Source: Streptomyces sp. NRRL WC-3618 (lineage in GTDB: Bacteria; Actinomycetota; Actinomycetes; Streptomycetales; Streptomycetaceae). Taken from it: DNA of 36,230 nucleotides. Positions within the stretch are counted from its first letter, which is position 1. Every line of letters begins with the position of its first letter. The position numbers and the translations under genes were made by a program. Below, piece after piece: positions 26,492-35,195 of this stretch. The stretch spans positions 1-36,230 of the forward strand of contig NZ_LGDW01000480.1 in NCBI RefSeq assembly GCF_001280005.1. Direction: 5' to 3'. The notes beneath the pieces are model-generated. The model did no database searches. It worked only from the letters and a program-made list of their open reading frames with translations, and was not told where the DNA came from.

Positions 26492-27787
26492 CTACTTCAC
26501 GACCGTCGACCAGTCCGGTGACTGCGCCGGGTCCAGGCCGCGCAGCCGCTCCAGCGTCGCCGGGGTCTGGACGTCGAGCCAGTCGGTGAGTTCCTTGAAG
26601 GAGACGCACTTGACGTCCGCCTTCGCGCACACGGCCTCCATGACCGCGTCGACGGCCTTCATGTATATGCCGCCGTTCCACTCCTCGAAGTGGTTCCCGA
26701 TGAACAGCGGGGCACGGCTGCCGTAGTACACCCGGTCGAAGCCGGCCTTGTAGGCGTCGATGGTCTCCTGCTGCCACCGCGGATAGTTGGCCGGAGCCCC
26801 GTTGGTCTCGCCCTTCGACTGGTTGTAGAGGAAGTTGAAGTCCATGGAGAGGCCCTGGTAGTCGCCGCCGTCGTACGGGAGCATCTGCAGCGGGAAGTCC
26901 CAGATGCCGTTCTTCTTCGCCGGCCATATCTGGAAGTCGCCCGCGGAGCTCGCGTCGTAGCGCCAGCCGTAGGTCTTGGCGGCCTTCAGCAGGTTCTTCT
27001 GGCCCTCCAGACAGGGGGCGCGCCCGCCGGTGACCTCCTTCTTGAAGTCGAACGGCAGCGGGGCGAGGTCGGTGTAGCCGGTGTTGGTCTTCCACTTCTC
27101 CACGAAGGAGAAGAACTGGTCGATCTCGCTCTTCCACTCGGCGACACTCCAGTCGCCGCCGCCCTTCTTGCCGCAGAAGTGGCCGTTGAAGTGGGTGCCG
27201 ATCTCGTTGCCCTCCCGCCACGCCTTGCCGAGCTGGTCGAGGGTGGTGCGGATGTGCTCGTCGGTGGCGTAGCTGATCGCCGCCGATCCCCTGGGGTGCT
27301 GCGGGGGCTGGTAGAGGTTGGCCTTGGTCTTGGGCAGCAGGTAGATGCCGGTGAGGAAGTACGTCATATGGGCGTTGTACTTCTCGGACATCTCCCGGTA
27401 GTGCTCGAAGAGTTGGTCGTCGCCCGACAGCGCGCCGTCCCAGGAGAAGACGACGAACTGGGGTGGTTTCTCACCGGGCTTGAGCGGTGCGGGCTTCAAC
27501 CGGCCCGGCTGCGGGCCGGTGTAGGAGGTGGAGCCGTCGCCCAGGACCCTGACCTTGCCGTCCCACTTCGGTTCGGCGGCCACCTTCGCGGAGGCTTTCA
27601 CGGTTCCCCCGGACTCCACGGAGGCTGTCGGTGCGGTGCGGTCGGTGCGGCCCAGCACCAGGTATCCGGCGGTGAGGGACGCGACGGTCAGGGACGCGAC
27701 GACGAGGTACGCCGCGATCCGCGGGCGGCTGGGGGTGGGGGGAGCCGTTGCCTGGGATTTGCGACGGCGGCCCGACGCTTGCTTCAT
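26492..27787 (-). CDS. Membrane-anchored or secreted NodB-like polysaccharide deacetylase homologue
   Basis: A 431-aa protein from ATG 27787. A basic head (RRRKSQ) is followed by one hydrophobic helix (residues 24-46), either signal anchor or signal peptide. The core shows FVVFSWDGALSGDD with Asp117, in the place of the NodB TFDDG motif. GNEIGTHFNGHFCG carries His199 and His203, fitting the H-x-x-x-H metal pair of carbohydrate esterase 4. The first motif has Trp-Asp-Gly instead of Asp-Asp-Gly, so only one of the two Asp residues is present and activity is uncertain. It may modify cell-wall sugars or have lost catalysis. It lies 41 bp downstream of the PBP gene and is probably cotranscribed with it. 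Confidence 0.78.
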   Translation of the reverse strand: MKQASGRRRKSQATAPPTPSRPRIAAYLVVASLTVASLTAGYLVLGRTDRTAPTASVESGGTVKASAKVAAEPKWDGKVRVLGDGSTSYTGPQPGRLKPAPLKPGEKPPQFVVFSWDGALSGDDQLFEHYREMSEKYNAHMTYFLTGIYLLPKTKANLYQPPQHPRGSAAISYATDEHIRTTLDQLGKAWREGNEIGTHFNGHFCGKKGGGDWSVAEWKSEIDQFFSFVEKWKTNTGYTDLAPLPFDFKKEVTGGRAPCLEGQKNLLKAAKTYGWRYDASSAGDFQIWPAKKNGIWDFPLQMLPYDGGDYQGLSMDFNFLYNQSKGETNGAPANYPRWQQETIDAYKAGFDRVYYGSRAPLFIGNHFEEWNGGIYMKAVDAVMEAVCAKADVKCVSFKELTDWLDVQTPATLERLRGLDPAQSPDWSTVVK

Positions 27788-27828
27788 GTGCTGCTCATTT
27801 CGAGGGGTGGGTTATACCCGTCCGGTGG

Positions 27829-29943
27829 TCAGCCGAGCGGGCCCATGGCGCCGGACCAGATGCCGTACGGGACGCTGTCGTCGGCTGTCCCGGCGAGGCC
27901 CTTCAACGGCAGCGGCTCGAGGCTCTTGGTCAGGTCGATGCGGTAGACGACGACAGCCGTGGACACGAAGTCGTGCGTGCCGACGTACCAGGAGGCGGTG
28001 TCGTCCGGGGTGGTCCCCGCCTTCCCCGTCACCTTGCCGACGGCGGACGCCGCGGCGACGGGGTGGGCGGCGCGGAAGGAGTCGGCGAGCGCGGAGGTGA
28101 CCTCTTCGGCCGTTTCGGCGCTGATCGACCGGGTCGGGGCCGGGGTGTGGAGGACGATCCCGATGCCGTTGCGGGTGATCTTGCGCACCGAGTACGGCTC
28201 GGTGCGTTTGCCGCCGGCGATGAACGTGGTGTAGCCGCCGGCCATGCGGATCGCGCTGGGCGTGGAGGTGCCCGTCGACAGCGCGGGCACCTGCGCCCCG
28301 ATGCTGCCGGGCAGCAGACCGGCGGCCTCGGCGGTCGCGCGGACGTTGGCCAGGCCGGTGTCCATGCCGAGCTGCATGAACGGCGTGTTCACCGACAGCT
28401 CGAGCGCCCGGCGCAGGGAGATCCGCCCGTAGGACCGGTCGCCGTCGTTGCTGGCGGCCACCTTCTTGCCGCTGCGGTCCCAGTAGGGCCCCTCGGGCGT
28501 CATCACGGGCACGTCGTCGTCGCCGTCGTACAGGGTCTGTCCGGTGACACGTGTCCTCTCGTCGTCCCGCCTCCGCTGGACGCCGTGCTCCAGACCGGCG
28601 GCGTACACGAACGGCAGGAAGGCCGAACCGGCGGGGACGGTGGTGGAGTTGGACTCGTTGTAGCCCTGCGTACGGTGGTCGGGGCCGCCGTACACGGCGA
28701 GGATCCGGCCGTCGGCGGTCACCGAGGCGGCGCCGTAGTGCGCGGTCTTCGCGGCGTTCCGATCGCCCTTCAGCGCCTTCTTGCGGGCCTTGGCCACGGA
28801 GTCGGCGAGCTTGCGCTCCCGTGCGCGGTCGAACGTCGTGTAGACCTGGTAGCCGCCGAGGTCGAAGTCCTTGTCGGAGATCCCGCCGGCCTTCTTGGCG
28901 TACTGCGAGGCCACTTCCAGCAGGTAGTCGGTCTGCTCACCGGTGTCGTACAGCGGGTTGCGCTTCAGCGGCTCGGGGAACTTCGTGAACTTGGCCCGCT
29001 CGGCCTTCGTCAGCTTGCCGATCTTGACCATCCGGTCGAGGGTCCAGGACCAGCGCGCGACGGCGCGGGCGTGGTTGGCGCTGCTCAGGGTCGGGTCGTA
29101 CAGACCGGCGCCCTTGAGGAGGGAGGCGAGGAACGCGCCCTCGCCCGCGTCGAGCCGGCTGACGTCCTTGCCGTAGTAGGCCTGGGCGGCGCGCTGGATG
29201 CCGTAGCAGCCGCGGCCGAACCAGCTGGTGTTGAGGTAGCCCTCGAGGATGTCGTCCTTGCTCATCCGGTTGTCGAGCTTGAGGGAGATCATCGCCTCGG
29301 TGAACTTGCGGCCGATCGTCTGGTTCTGGTTGAGATAGACGTTTTTGACGTACTGCTGGGTGATGGTGGATCCGCCCTGCGTGTCGCCCTGGCCGATGGT
29401 ACGGAAAAGGGCGCGACTGAGCCCCTTGAGAGAAATGCCGGAATCACTGTAAAAACTCGCGTTCTCGGCGGCGAGCACCGACCAGCGGACATCCTCGGGG
29501 ATCTCATTGAGCGGCATGGCCTGCCGTTGCACCCAGCCGGTACGGGCCATGGGCGTGCCGTCGGCCCAGAAGTACACATTGTCCTGCTGGGTGGCGTACG
29601 TGTTGAGATCCGAGGGAATGTCGGTGGCCGCGTAGGCGATGCCCAGCAGCAGGGCGCTCACCCCGATGGACGTCAGCGCACCCCCCAACCACTGGCGCCA
29701 GGAGGGCATCCAGCGCCGCCAGCCGGTGCGGCCGGGCCGCGGGTACTTGGGCGCGAGGGCCGCCGCGCGGGCGAGGAGCAGTGAGAGAACAACCCTGTGG
29801 GCTTTACGAGCTAATCGGGCTTCGCGCCTGTTTTTCGGTCCGGCGCTTCCCGTTTCGGGCGATTCCTTCTCGGCGTCGGGAATGTCCAGATCGGATATCC
29901 GGAATTGCAGAGTGGCGTCCGATTCATCCGGTTTCCGAGTCAC
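27829..29943 (-). CDS. Class A penicillin-binding protein with intact transglycosylase and degenerate transpeptidase motifs
   Basis: A 704-aa protein from GTG 29943, with GAGGGG six bases upstream. The cytoplasmic N-terminus is about 85 residues and basic, with one membrane helix at 87-107. The GT51 domain is complete: LAAENASFYSDSG (Glu160), GQGDTQGGSTITQQYVKN, RKFTEAMISLKLD and ILEGYLNTSWFGRG. In the transpeptidase domain the SxxK box reads Ser440-Ala-Phe-Leu443, without the lysine. SxN is present (SVN, 517-519), and the KTG box reads Lys641-Ala-Gly. The protein should polymerise lipid II, but transpeptidation is doubtful. Upstream DNA (29944-30118) holds the divergent promoter shared with fmdB. 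Confidence 0.93.
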   Translation of the reverse strand: MTRKPDESDATLQFRISDLDIPDAEKESPETGSAGPKNRREARLARKAHRVVLSLLLARAAALAPKYPRPGRTGWRRWMPSWRQWLGGALTSIGVSALLLGIAYAATDIPSDLNTYATQQDNVYFWADGTPMARTGWVQRQAMPLNEIPEDVRWSVLAAENASFYSDSGISLKGLSRALFRTIGQGDTQGGSTITQQYVKNVYLNQNQTIGRKFTEAMISLKLDNRMSKDDILEGYLNTSWFGRGCYGIQRAAQAYYGKDVSRLDAGEGAFLASLLKGAGLYDPTLSSANHARAVARWSWTLDRMVKIGKLTKAERAKFTKFPEPLKRNPLYDTGEQTDYLLEVASQYAKKAGGISDKDFDLGGYQVYTTFDRARERKLADSVAKARKKALKGDRNAAKTAHYGAASVTADGRILAVYGGPDHRTQGYNESNSTTVPAGSAFLPFVYAAGLEHGVQRRRDDERTRVTGQTLYDGDDDVPVMTPEGPYWDRSGKKVAASNDGDRSYGRISLRRALELSVNTPFMQLGMDTGLANVRATAEAAGLLPGSIGAQVPALSTGTSTPSAIRMAGGYTTFIAGGKRTEPYSVRKITRNGIGIVLHTPAPTRSISAETAEEVTSALADSFRAAHPVAAASAVGKVTGKAGTTPDDTASWYVGTHDFVSTAVVVYRIDLTKSLEPLPLKGLAGTADDSVPYGIWSGAMGPLG

Positions 29944-30118
29944 CCCACACCCCTCAGCACTCCGCGCAGACCTGATTCCCCGACCTAACGGCTCATCGCG
30001 GCAAACATAAAATACCAGCGATCTTCGCACGTTCTCCACACGGGGAATGAACAGAACGAGCCACCGTCGAAAACCGGCTGGCTCCGCGCCGCGAGCAATT
30101 GGGGACTAACCTGTGCGC

Positions 30119-30340
30119 ATGCCTCGCTACGAGTACCGCTGCCGCACCTGCGGAGACACGTTCGAACTGAGCCGCCCGATGGCCGAGTCGGCCGCGCCCG
30201 CGGACTGCCCCGCCGGTCACGACGACACCGTGAAGCTCCTGTCGACGGTCGCCGTCGGCGGCTCGGCGTCCGCACCGGCGTCAACACCGCGCGGCGGCGG
30301 AGGCGGTGGCGGCTGCTGCGGTGGGGGCTGCTGCGGCTGA
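30119..30340 (+). CDS. FmdB-family zinc-ribbon protein
   Basis: A 73-aa protein beginning MPRYEYRCRTCGDTFELSRP, the standard FmdB start with a C-x2-C pair. A second half-site is CPAGH. The tail is Gly-rich with two Cys pairs (GGCCGGGCCG), common in actinobacterial members. ATG 30119 is preferred over GTG 30113. TAACCT ends seven bases before the ATG and no ribosome site is visible, so the message may be leaderless. FmdB-type ribbons are small putative regulatory proteins of uncertain role. Confidence 0.9.
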   Translation: MPRYEYRCRTCGDTFELSRPMAESAAPADCPAGHDDTVKLLSTVAVGGSASAPASTPRGGGGGGGCCGGGCCG

Positions 30341-30537
30341 GGGCCGGCCCGTAGGGGAGGTGCGGGGCCCGCCGGGGACGGTTCAGGGTCCCTTCAGGCT
30401 GGCTTTCCCAGCCTGGCCGAATGACAGCCACGACGGCCGCACCCCAGTGGGTCACCGCCCTGTACGGGGTCGGCGCACCCGGCGGGGGCCTCGCCATCGC
30501 CGGGTGCGCCGTGGCGCTGGTCGCGTTCGGCGCCCTC

Positions 30538-30612
30538 AAAGGGGCGCGGGGCTGCATCCGCTATGCGGCTGCGCCGCGTGGGCGCGACCAGCCGCAACGG
30601 CGCCGCACCAAA
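30538..30612 (+). repeat. Streptomyces GGGGCGCGGGG repeat, long form
   Basis: aaaggggcgcggggctg is followed by an internal stem segment (tatgcggctgcgccgcgtgg) and then gcgcgaccagccgcaac. It is the same family as the copies at 15911, 33142 and 36175, and like 33142 it has the inner stem. It lies in the 295-bp space between fmdB and the HAD gene. A short open frame over it (from ATG 30421) has a membrane-like stretch but is not convincing as a gene. Confidence 0.8.
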
Positions 30613-30635
30613 CCGACAAACAGCCCCGGGTCACC

Positions 30636-31454
30636 TCAAACGGAGCGCTCCCGAGTCTCCCGCAGGAGCTCCCGAAGGATCCGCTCCCCCGCCGCGACCC
30701 CCCGCTCGGGAAGCGCGGTGATCGTCTCCGCCGTCCACTCCGTCTCCGCCAGCTCACCGTGCCCCGGGCGCCAGCCCCGGTCGGCGGCGAGGAGCAGGTC
30801 GGCGTCGAGCAGGGAGTCACCGGCGGCGAGAGTGAGCGTCGCGCCGGTGCGGCGGGCGACCTCGCGCATGGCCGCGCTCTTGGTGAGCGGCTTCGGGACG
30901 GCGTAGATCTTGCGGCCCTGGAGGGAGACCGTCCAGCCGCGGACCTCCGCCCAGACCGTCAGTTCCTTCACCCACTCCTCGGGGAGCAGTTCCCGCTCGA
31001 CGACGAGATAGGCGAAGAAGTCCTCGGCGATACGGTGCTTGCGCACCCAGAGCGGGTCGGCGGTGGCGGCGAGATGCTCCTGGACCTCGTCCAGGGACGC
31101 GCACTCGTCCGCGAGCCGCGCCTGCACCCGCGCGTGCCAGTCGAGGTCGGCGACACCGTCGACGAGGATGTGACCGCCGTTCGCACAGATCGCGTACTTC
31201 GATGCCGGGCCCGGCAGGTTGATGCGCAGGTACTGCTTACGGGTGCGGGTGGTCGTCGGTACGAAGACAGCCTCGTCGCCGAGTTCGGTGAGCAGGGCGG
31301 CGGCCGTCTCCGTCATGTACGACAGCGGCCGGGCCTCGTGCACCTCGACGCAGAGCAGCCGGGGCGCCCGGGCGTCCGGCATGGTCAGCGCGAGGGCGCC
31401 GGCGGAGTAGATGAGCGTACGGTCGAGATCGCTGGCGACGAGGACGGGACTCAT
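30636..31454 (-). CDS. HAD-family phosphatase of the Ter-associated biosynthetic module
   Basis: A 272-aa protein whose ATG (31454) overlaps the upstream stop by the four bases ATGA, so it is translationally coupled. It starts VLVASDLDRTLIYS (motif I, DLDRT), with PTTTRTRKQYLRI (motif II Thr), KPLTKSAAMREV (Lys) and LAAGDSLLDADLLLAAD (motif IV). The large cap in the middle fits class IIB (Cof-like) HADs. In Ter-linked operons a HAD enzyme of this kind accompanies PRTases and a CitE-like lyase and is thought to dephosphorylate the product or an intermediate. The substrate has not been identified. Confidence 0.9.
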   Translation of the reverse strand: MSPVLVASDLDRTLIYSAGALALTMPDARAPRLLCVEVHEARPLSYMTETAAALLTELGDEAVFVPTTTRTRKQYLRINLPGPASKYAICANGGHILVDGVADLDWHARVQARLADECASLDEVQEHLAATADPLWVRKHRIAEDFFAYLVVERELLPEEWVKELTVWAEVRGWTVSLQGRKIYAVPKPLTKSAAMREVARRTGATLTLAAGDSLLDADLLLAADRGWRPGHGELAETEWTAETITALPERGVAAGERILRELLRETRERSV

Positions 31455-33958
31455 GCCGACACCGCCTTGCCGTCGGCGCCGGTCGCACCCCGGGTGTACT
31501 TGGGGTGGATCAACCCCACGCAGGTGTACGGGAGTTCGGCCACCTCCTCGACGGGTACGCCCCGCTGCTCGGCGAGCAGGCGTACATGGTCGAGGTCGGC
31601 ACCCGCTCCGGCCCGGGCCAGGATCTTCCAGGGGACGCGGCGCAGCAGCACCCGGGTGGTCTCGCCGACGCCGGGCTTGACGAGGTTCACGTCGTGGATC
31701 TCGTACTCCTCGCTGATCCGCTCAACTGCCGCCCAGCCCTCCCACGTCGGGGCGCGGTCGGCGGCCAGCAGGTCCTTCACCGTGGTGTCGACGGCGTCCG
31801 CGACCTCGGGGAAGCGGGCGGCGACGGCGTCGACGAAGTCCACGGAGACGTCACCGTCGGCGAGTTCACGGTAGAACTTGGCGCCGTGGAAGTCGTGGGG
31901 GCCGACCAGGTCCGCGCGCAGGACGGTCCGTGAAATCAGGCCCGACACCGTGGAGTTGAGGCAGGCGGAGGGGATGAGGAAGTCCTCGCGGGTGCCGTAC
32001 GTACGGACGCAGGAACCCGGGTCGGCGAGCACCGCGATCTCCGGGTCGAAGCCGGTGATGCCGTCGGACGCCTCGAACTCCTTGATGGCGTCGGCGAGTT
32101 CGCGGGTGATGGCGCCCTTGCCGGTCCAGCCGTCGACGAACACGACGTCGGCGGGGTCGTGGTGGGCGGCCAGCCAGCGCAGCGCGTTGGCGTCGATGCC
32201 CCGGCCCCGGACGATCGACACGGCGTAGTGGGGCAGTTCGAGCCCGTGCCGGTGCTGGGCCCAGCGGCGCATCAGCACGCCGACCGGGGTCCCCGCGCGC
32301 GCCAGCGAGACGAGCACCGGACGCGGTGAACGCTCCGAGAGCACCAACTCCGTGACCGCGCCCACGGCTTGGGCGATCCGGGCGGCGGAGGTGTCGAGAG
32401 CGGCGCGGAACAGCTCCTGATACTGCTCGCTGGGCTGGTACTCGACCGGCAGCGACTCGGCGTAGTGCGCGCCGCCCGCTTGGATCGCCTCCTCGCGCTC
32501 CTCGGTGGGCGCCTCGAGCTGGACGTCCGAGAGATCCCGCAGCAGCCAGCCGACCTCGTCCGGTGGGTACGAGGAGAACGCGGGACCACGGAGGGGCTCG
32601 GGCAGCATGCGGGGCCTTTCGGGTACGTGCGAGGGTGCGGGTACGTAACTGGGGACGACGGCGAGCACGACGTTCGGCGTGTGCGCGGCGAGGGTGGCCA
32701 ACAGGCCGTCGGGGGCGTGCAGTCGCGGTGTGTCGGCGGCGGAGTCCACGACCGCGACGACGGCGTCGAAGCCGGCGCCGGCCACGTTGTAGGCGTACCG
32801 CTCGCCGGGGCCGTCGGCCGGGTCGTCGTGGGCCGGGAAGACGAGGCGGCTGCGGATCGCGTACCCCGGGTCGTCCACGGCGAGGACGGGGGAACGGGTG
32901 GTCGTCGAGTAGCGGACCTCGACGCCTTCCCTCACCTGCTCCAGCTCGCGGGCGAGGCGAAGCGGGGCGTACATCAGCTCCTCGAAGCCGAGGACGAGGA
33001 TGCGGCGGGCGTCGTCGGGGAGGGTTTCGGCGAGCTTTGCCGCCATCGCCGGGAGTGCGGTCTCCAGGCGTATTCGATGGCCGGGCGTGAAGCCGTGGCG
33101 GCCGCCGTCCGGGAGACCTCGGGGCCAGCGCAGTTCGACTCGGGTGGGCTGGTTGTGGGGCGACTGCGGGCTCGTTGTGGCTTGTCGCGCCCGCGCGGCG
33201 GAGCCGCACATGTCACTGCCCCGCGCCCCTGGGTGGGGATTCTCGTACTCGGCTACGAGTTCTTGCCCCTTTTCCAGCACGCCCTCGGGCAGGCGCACCG
33301 TGCCCTTCGCCGCTGCCACCAGGTCGACCTGCGCGCCGATCTCCTGTGCGAAGTCCGCCAGGCGGGCCACGTCCGCCGCTGCGCGCATGTCGACCAGGGC
33401 GACTATGACGTACCGCTCGCGCGGGTAGCGCTCGTGCAGGGCGCGGATGGTGTTGAGGACGGTGTTGCCGGTGGAGAACTCGTCGTCGACGAGGACCAGT
33501 GGGCCGGGGCCGGCCAGCAGGTCTCGGTTCTCCGGGAGGAGGAGGTGGGAGGTGGCGTGCGAGTGGGACTCCTCGAAGCCGCCCGCCCGGGCTACGCCGT
33601 CGACCGGGCGCCGGGTGGAGTGGAGGTAGGGCGCGAGGCCCACGCCGTCGGCGACGCAGTGGCCGAGGCCGGTGGCCGTCTCGGCGTACCCGAGGACGAC
33701 GGCGCGCCGGGACTCGTCGGCGCCCAGCAGCTCGCGGACCCGCTCGCCCAACGCGAAGCCCTGGTCGTAGACGACGGCGGGCGACTGCGGGACGTGTTTG
33801 CCGAGCACGTTCGACACCAGCAGGTGCGCCCGCTTGGGGTTGCGCCGCAGGGCGAGCCCGAGCAGCTCGGGCAGCGCGTCGTCGCCGACGAGCTCTACCC
33901 CGAGCCGCTCGGCGACCCAGGTCCCGGACCAGACCCCGTTGTGCACAGCGTTGTTCAT
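31451..33958 (-). CDS. Fused PRTase - TRSP - StiP/PRTase - PELOTA-type protein of the Ter-associated module
   Basis: An 835-aa open frame from ATG 33958 (AGGGA upstream). Residues 1-240 are a type I phosphoribosyltransferase-like domain with the PRPP motif LVLVDDEFSTGNT at 154-166. Residues 241-273 are translated interspersed repeat. About 274-450 is the TRSP domain (GRHGFTPGHRIRLE, FEELMYAPLRLA, and the name-giving TTTRSP at 352-357). From about 459 a second PRTase-like (StiP) domain starts (SSYPPDEVGWLLRDL, GGAHYAESLPVEYQP) with its own motif VVFVDGWTGKGAI near 600-615. The last 80 residues (NLVKPGVGETTRVLLRRVPW) resemble a PELOTA RNA-binding domain. ATG 32608 (MLPEPLRGP) has a weak AAAGG site and could start the second half separately, giving 385 aa. 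The role is probably to make a ribosylated, nucleoside-like metabolite. Confidence 0.88.
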   Translation of the reverse strand: MNNAVHNGVWSGTWVAERLGVELVGDDALPELLGLALRRNPKRAHLLVSNVLGKHVPQSPAVVYDQGFALGERVRELLGADESRRAVVLGYAETATGLGHCVADGVGLAPYLHSTRRPVDGVARAGGFEESHSHATSHLLLPENRDLLAGPGPLVLVDDEFSTGNTVLNTIRALHERYPRERYVIVALVDMRAAADVARLADFAQEIGAQVDLVAAAKGTVRLPEGVLEKGQELVAEYENPHPGARGSDMCGSAARARQATTSPQSPHNQPTRVELRWPRGLPDGGRHGFTPGHRIRLETALPAMAAKLAETLPDDARRILVLGFEELMYAPLRLARELEQVREGVEVRYSTTTRSPVLAVDDPGYAIRSRLVFPAHDDPADGPGERYAYNVAGAGFDAVVAVVDSAADTPRLHAPDGLLATLAAHTPNVVLAVVPSYVPAPSHVPERPRMLPEPLRGPAFSSYPPDEVGWLLRDLSDVQLEAPTEEREEAIQAGGAHYAESLPVEYQPSEQYQELFRAALDTSAARIAQAVGAVTELVLSERSPRPVLVSLARAGTPVGVLMRRWAQHRHGLELPHYAVSIVRGRGIDANALRWLAAHHDPADVVFVDGWTGKGAITRELADAIKEFEASDGITGFDPEIAVLADPGSCVRTYGTREDFLIPSACLNSTVSGLISRTVLRADLVGPHDFHGAKFYRELADGDVSVDFVDAVAARFPEVADAVDTTVKDLLAADRAPTWEGWAAVERISEEYEIHDVNLVKPGVGETTRVLLRRVPWKILARAGAGADLDHVRLLAEQRGVPVEEVAELPYTCVGLIHPKYTRGATGADGKAVSA
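33142..33236 (-). repeat. Streptomyces GGGGCGCGGGG repeat, long form, in frame inside the PRTase/TRSP gene
   Basis: On the minus strand caggggcgcggggcagtgac is followed by tgcggctccgccgcgcgg and gcgcgacaagccacaac. This matches the other long copy at 30538 in order and spacing. It is translated as residues about 241-273 of the PRTase-TRSP-StiP protein without interrupting the frame. A repeat normally seen between genes is thus inside a coding sequence. Confidence 0.85.
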
Positions 33959-34022
33959 GAGTCCCTATGTGTTTTCGTCTGCGTGTTCGTCGGGGTGGGG
34001 AGGATGCCGGGCGGACGGCGGG

Positions 34023-35195
34023 TCAGTCGGGGATACCGGCGGTGAGGAGCTCCACGAAGCTGACGTCCTCGTTGGCGACGCCGAAGACCTCGGCGCGCAG
34101 GAGGGTCCGCTCGGCCCAGGCGCGGTGCGGCTTCACCTCGTTCATCTTGTTCGTGTACGCCGACCGCAGGACGCCTCCGCCGCAGCGCTCGGGCCGCAGG
34201 ATGTCCTGGGCGTCGCTGAACTCCTCGTGACTGACCACGGACAGGGTGTGCACGGGCAGTACGTGTGAGGGGTGGATGCAGGTCTTGCCGAGCAGACCGT
34301 TGGCCTGGTCGAGGCTGATCTCGCGGAGCAGCCCGTCCATGGCGTGCTCGATCAGCGTCTCACGCAGGTCCTCGGCGTGCCCCTCCAGGAAGGGGCTGCG
34401 GCGCAGCTGCGGCTTGAACATGCGCTCCTGGACCCGGAAGTACTCCCAGACGGGCCCGGTGACGGTGAACCCGGTGCCGTCGGCCCGGCCCAGCATGTTG
34501 ACGACGTCGGCGATGACGGAGGCGACGACGTGGACGTCGTACGCGGTCATGTCCGGCGCTCTGCGCAGCCCGTACGAGGAGCAGAAGTCGGTGACACCGA
34601 GGCGCAGGGCGAGGACGCGGTCGCGGTACTTGTCGACGGCGCGGGAGATGCCCTCCAGGGTCTCCACGCGCGTCTCCCGGTACATGAGTTCGGGGGATTC
34701 GAGCACCGGCATGCCGAACAGCCGGTGCCCGCTCGCGGCCTCGGCGTCGGCGAGGGCCTCCAGGAACGGCACCCCGCTCTCCTCGGTGAACTTCGGCATC
34801 ACGAACCCGGAGAGCAGCCGGACGGTGGCCCCGAGGCGCTGTACGAGGTCGGGGATCTGTTCGGGCGTACGGACCCGGATGAACAGCAGCGGCAGCCCGG
34901 TGGCGGCGTCGGGGCGCTCGGCGAGCACGGCGAACTCCCGCACCAGGTTCTCCTCGGCGGCCTCGACCTCCGAGTCGTCGATCGAGTCCTCCAGGCACAG
35001 CACCATCGAGACGACACCGCGGGCGACCTGTTTGACGACGGCGTCGGCGAGGTTCGGGCGGGTGGCCGGGCTGTACAGGGTGGCCCCCAGGGCCGTGGCG
35101 AGCACCCGGGCCGGGGAGTCGGCGGAGAACTCGCACGGCTCCTGGTGGAACAGACGCTGTCGTACCTCAGGGGCGATGTGCCCGAAATGACGCAT
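34023..35195 (-). CDS. CitE-like HpcH/HpaI aldolase/lyase of the Ter-associated module
   Basis: A 390-aa protein from ATG 35195, with GGGGAG four bases upstream. It shows the family's TIM-barrel landmarks: SMVLCLEDSIDD (acidic metal region), LLFIRVRTPEQI (Arg), VMPKFTEESG, GMPVLESPELMYRE (metal Glu) and ALRLGVTDFCSSYG. The C-terminus carries KTCIHPSHV, the usual CitE 'IHP' motif. Such enzymes cleave or form C-C bonds of acyl-CoA or keto-acid substrates with Mg2+. It is the first gene of the operon, 64 bp before the PRTase gene, and is divergent from terD. In published Ter gene neighbourhoods a lyase like this is a constant member. The reaction is not known. Confidence 0.92.
   Translation of the reverse strand: MRHFGHIAPEVRQRLFHQEPCEFSADSPARVLATALGATLYSPATRPNLADAVVKQVARGVVSMVLCLEDSIDDSEVEAAEENLVREFAVLAERPDAATGLPLLFIRVRTPEQIPDLVQRLGATVRLLSGFVMPKFTEESGVPFLEALADAEAASGHRLFGMPVLESPELMYRETRVETLEGISRAVDKYRDRVLALRLGVTDFCSSYGLRRAPDMTAYDVHVVASVIADVVNMLGRADGTGFTVTGPVWEYFRVQERMFKPQLRRSPFLEGHAEDLRETLIEHAMDGLLREISLDQANGLLGKTCIHPSHVLPVHTLSVVSHEEFSDAQDILRPERCGGGVLRSAYTNKMNEVKPHRAWAERTLLRAEVFGVANEDVSFVELLTAGIPD

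Noticed and set aside
30421..30906. Possible small membrane protein MTATTAAPQWVTALYGVGAP...
   Set aside because: It has a hydrophobic stretch but soon runs into the interspersed repeat and then antisense to the HAD gene; no ribosome site that I trust.
32369..34045. A 558-codon plus-strand frame opposite the PRTase protein
   Set aside because: Antisense shadow; the minus strand has two PRPP motifs and the TRSP motif.
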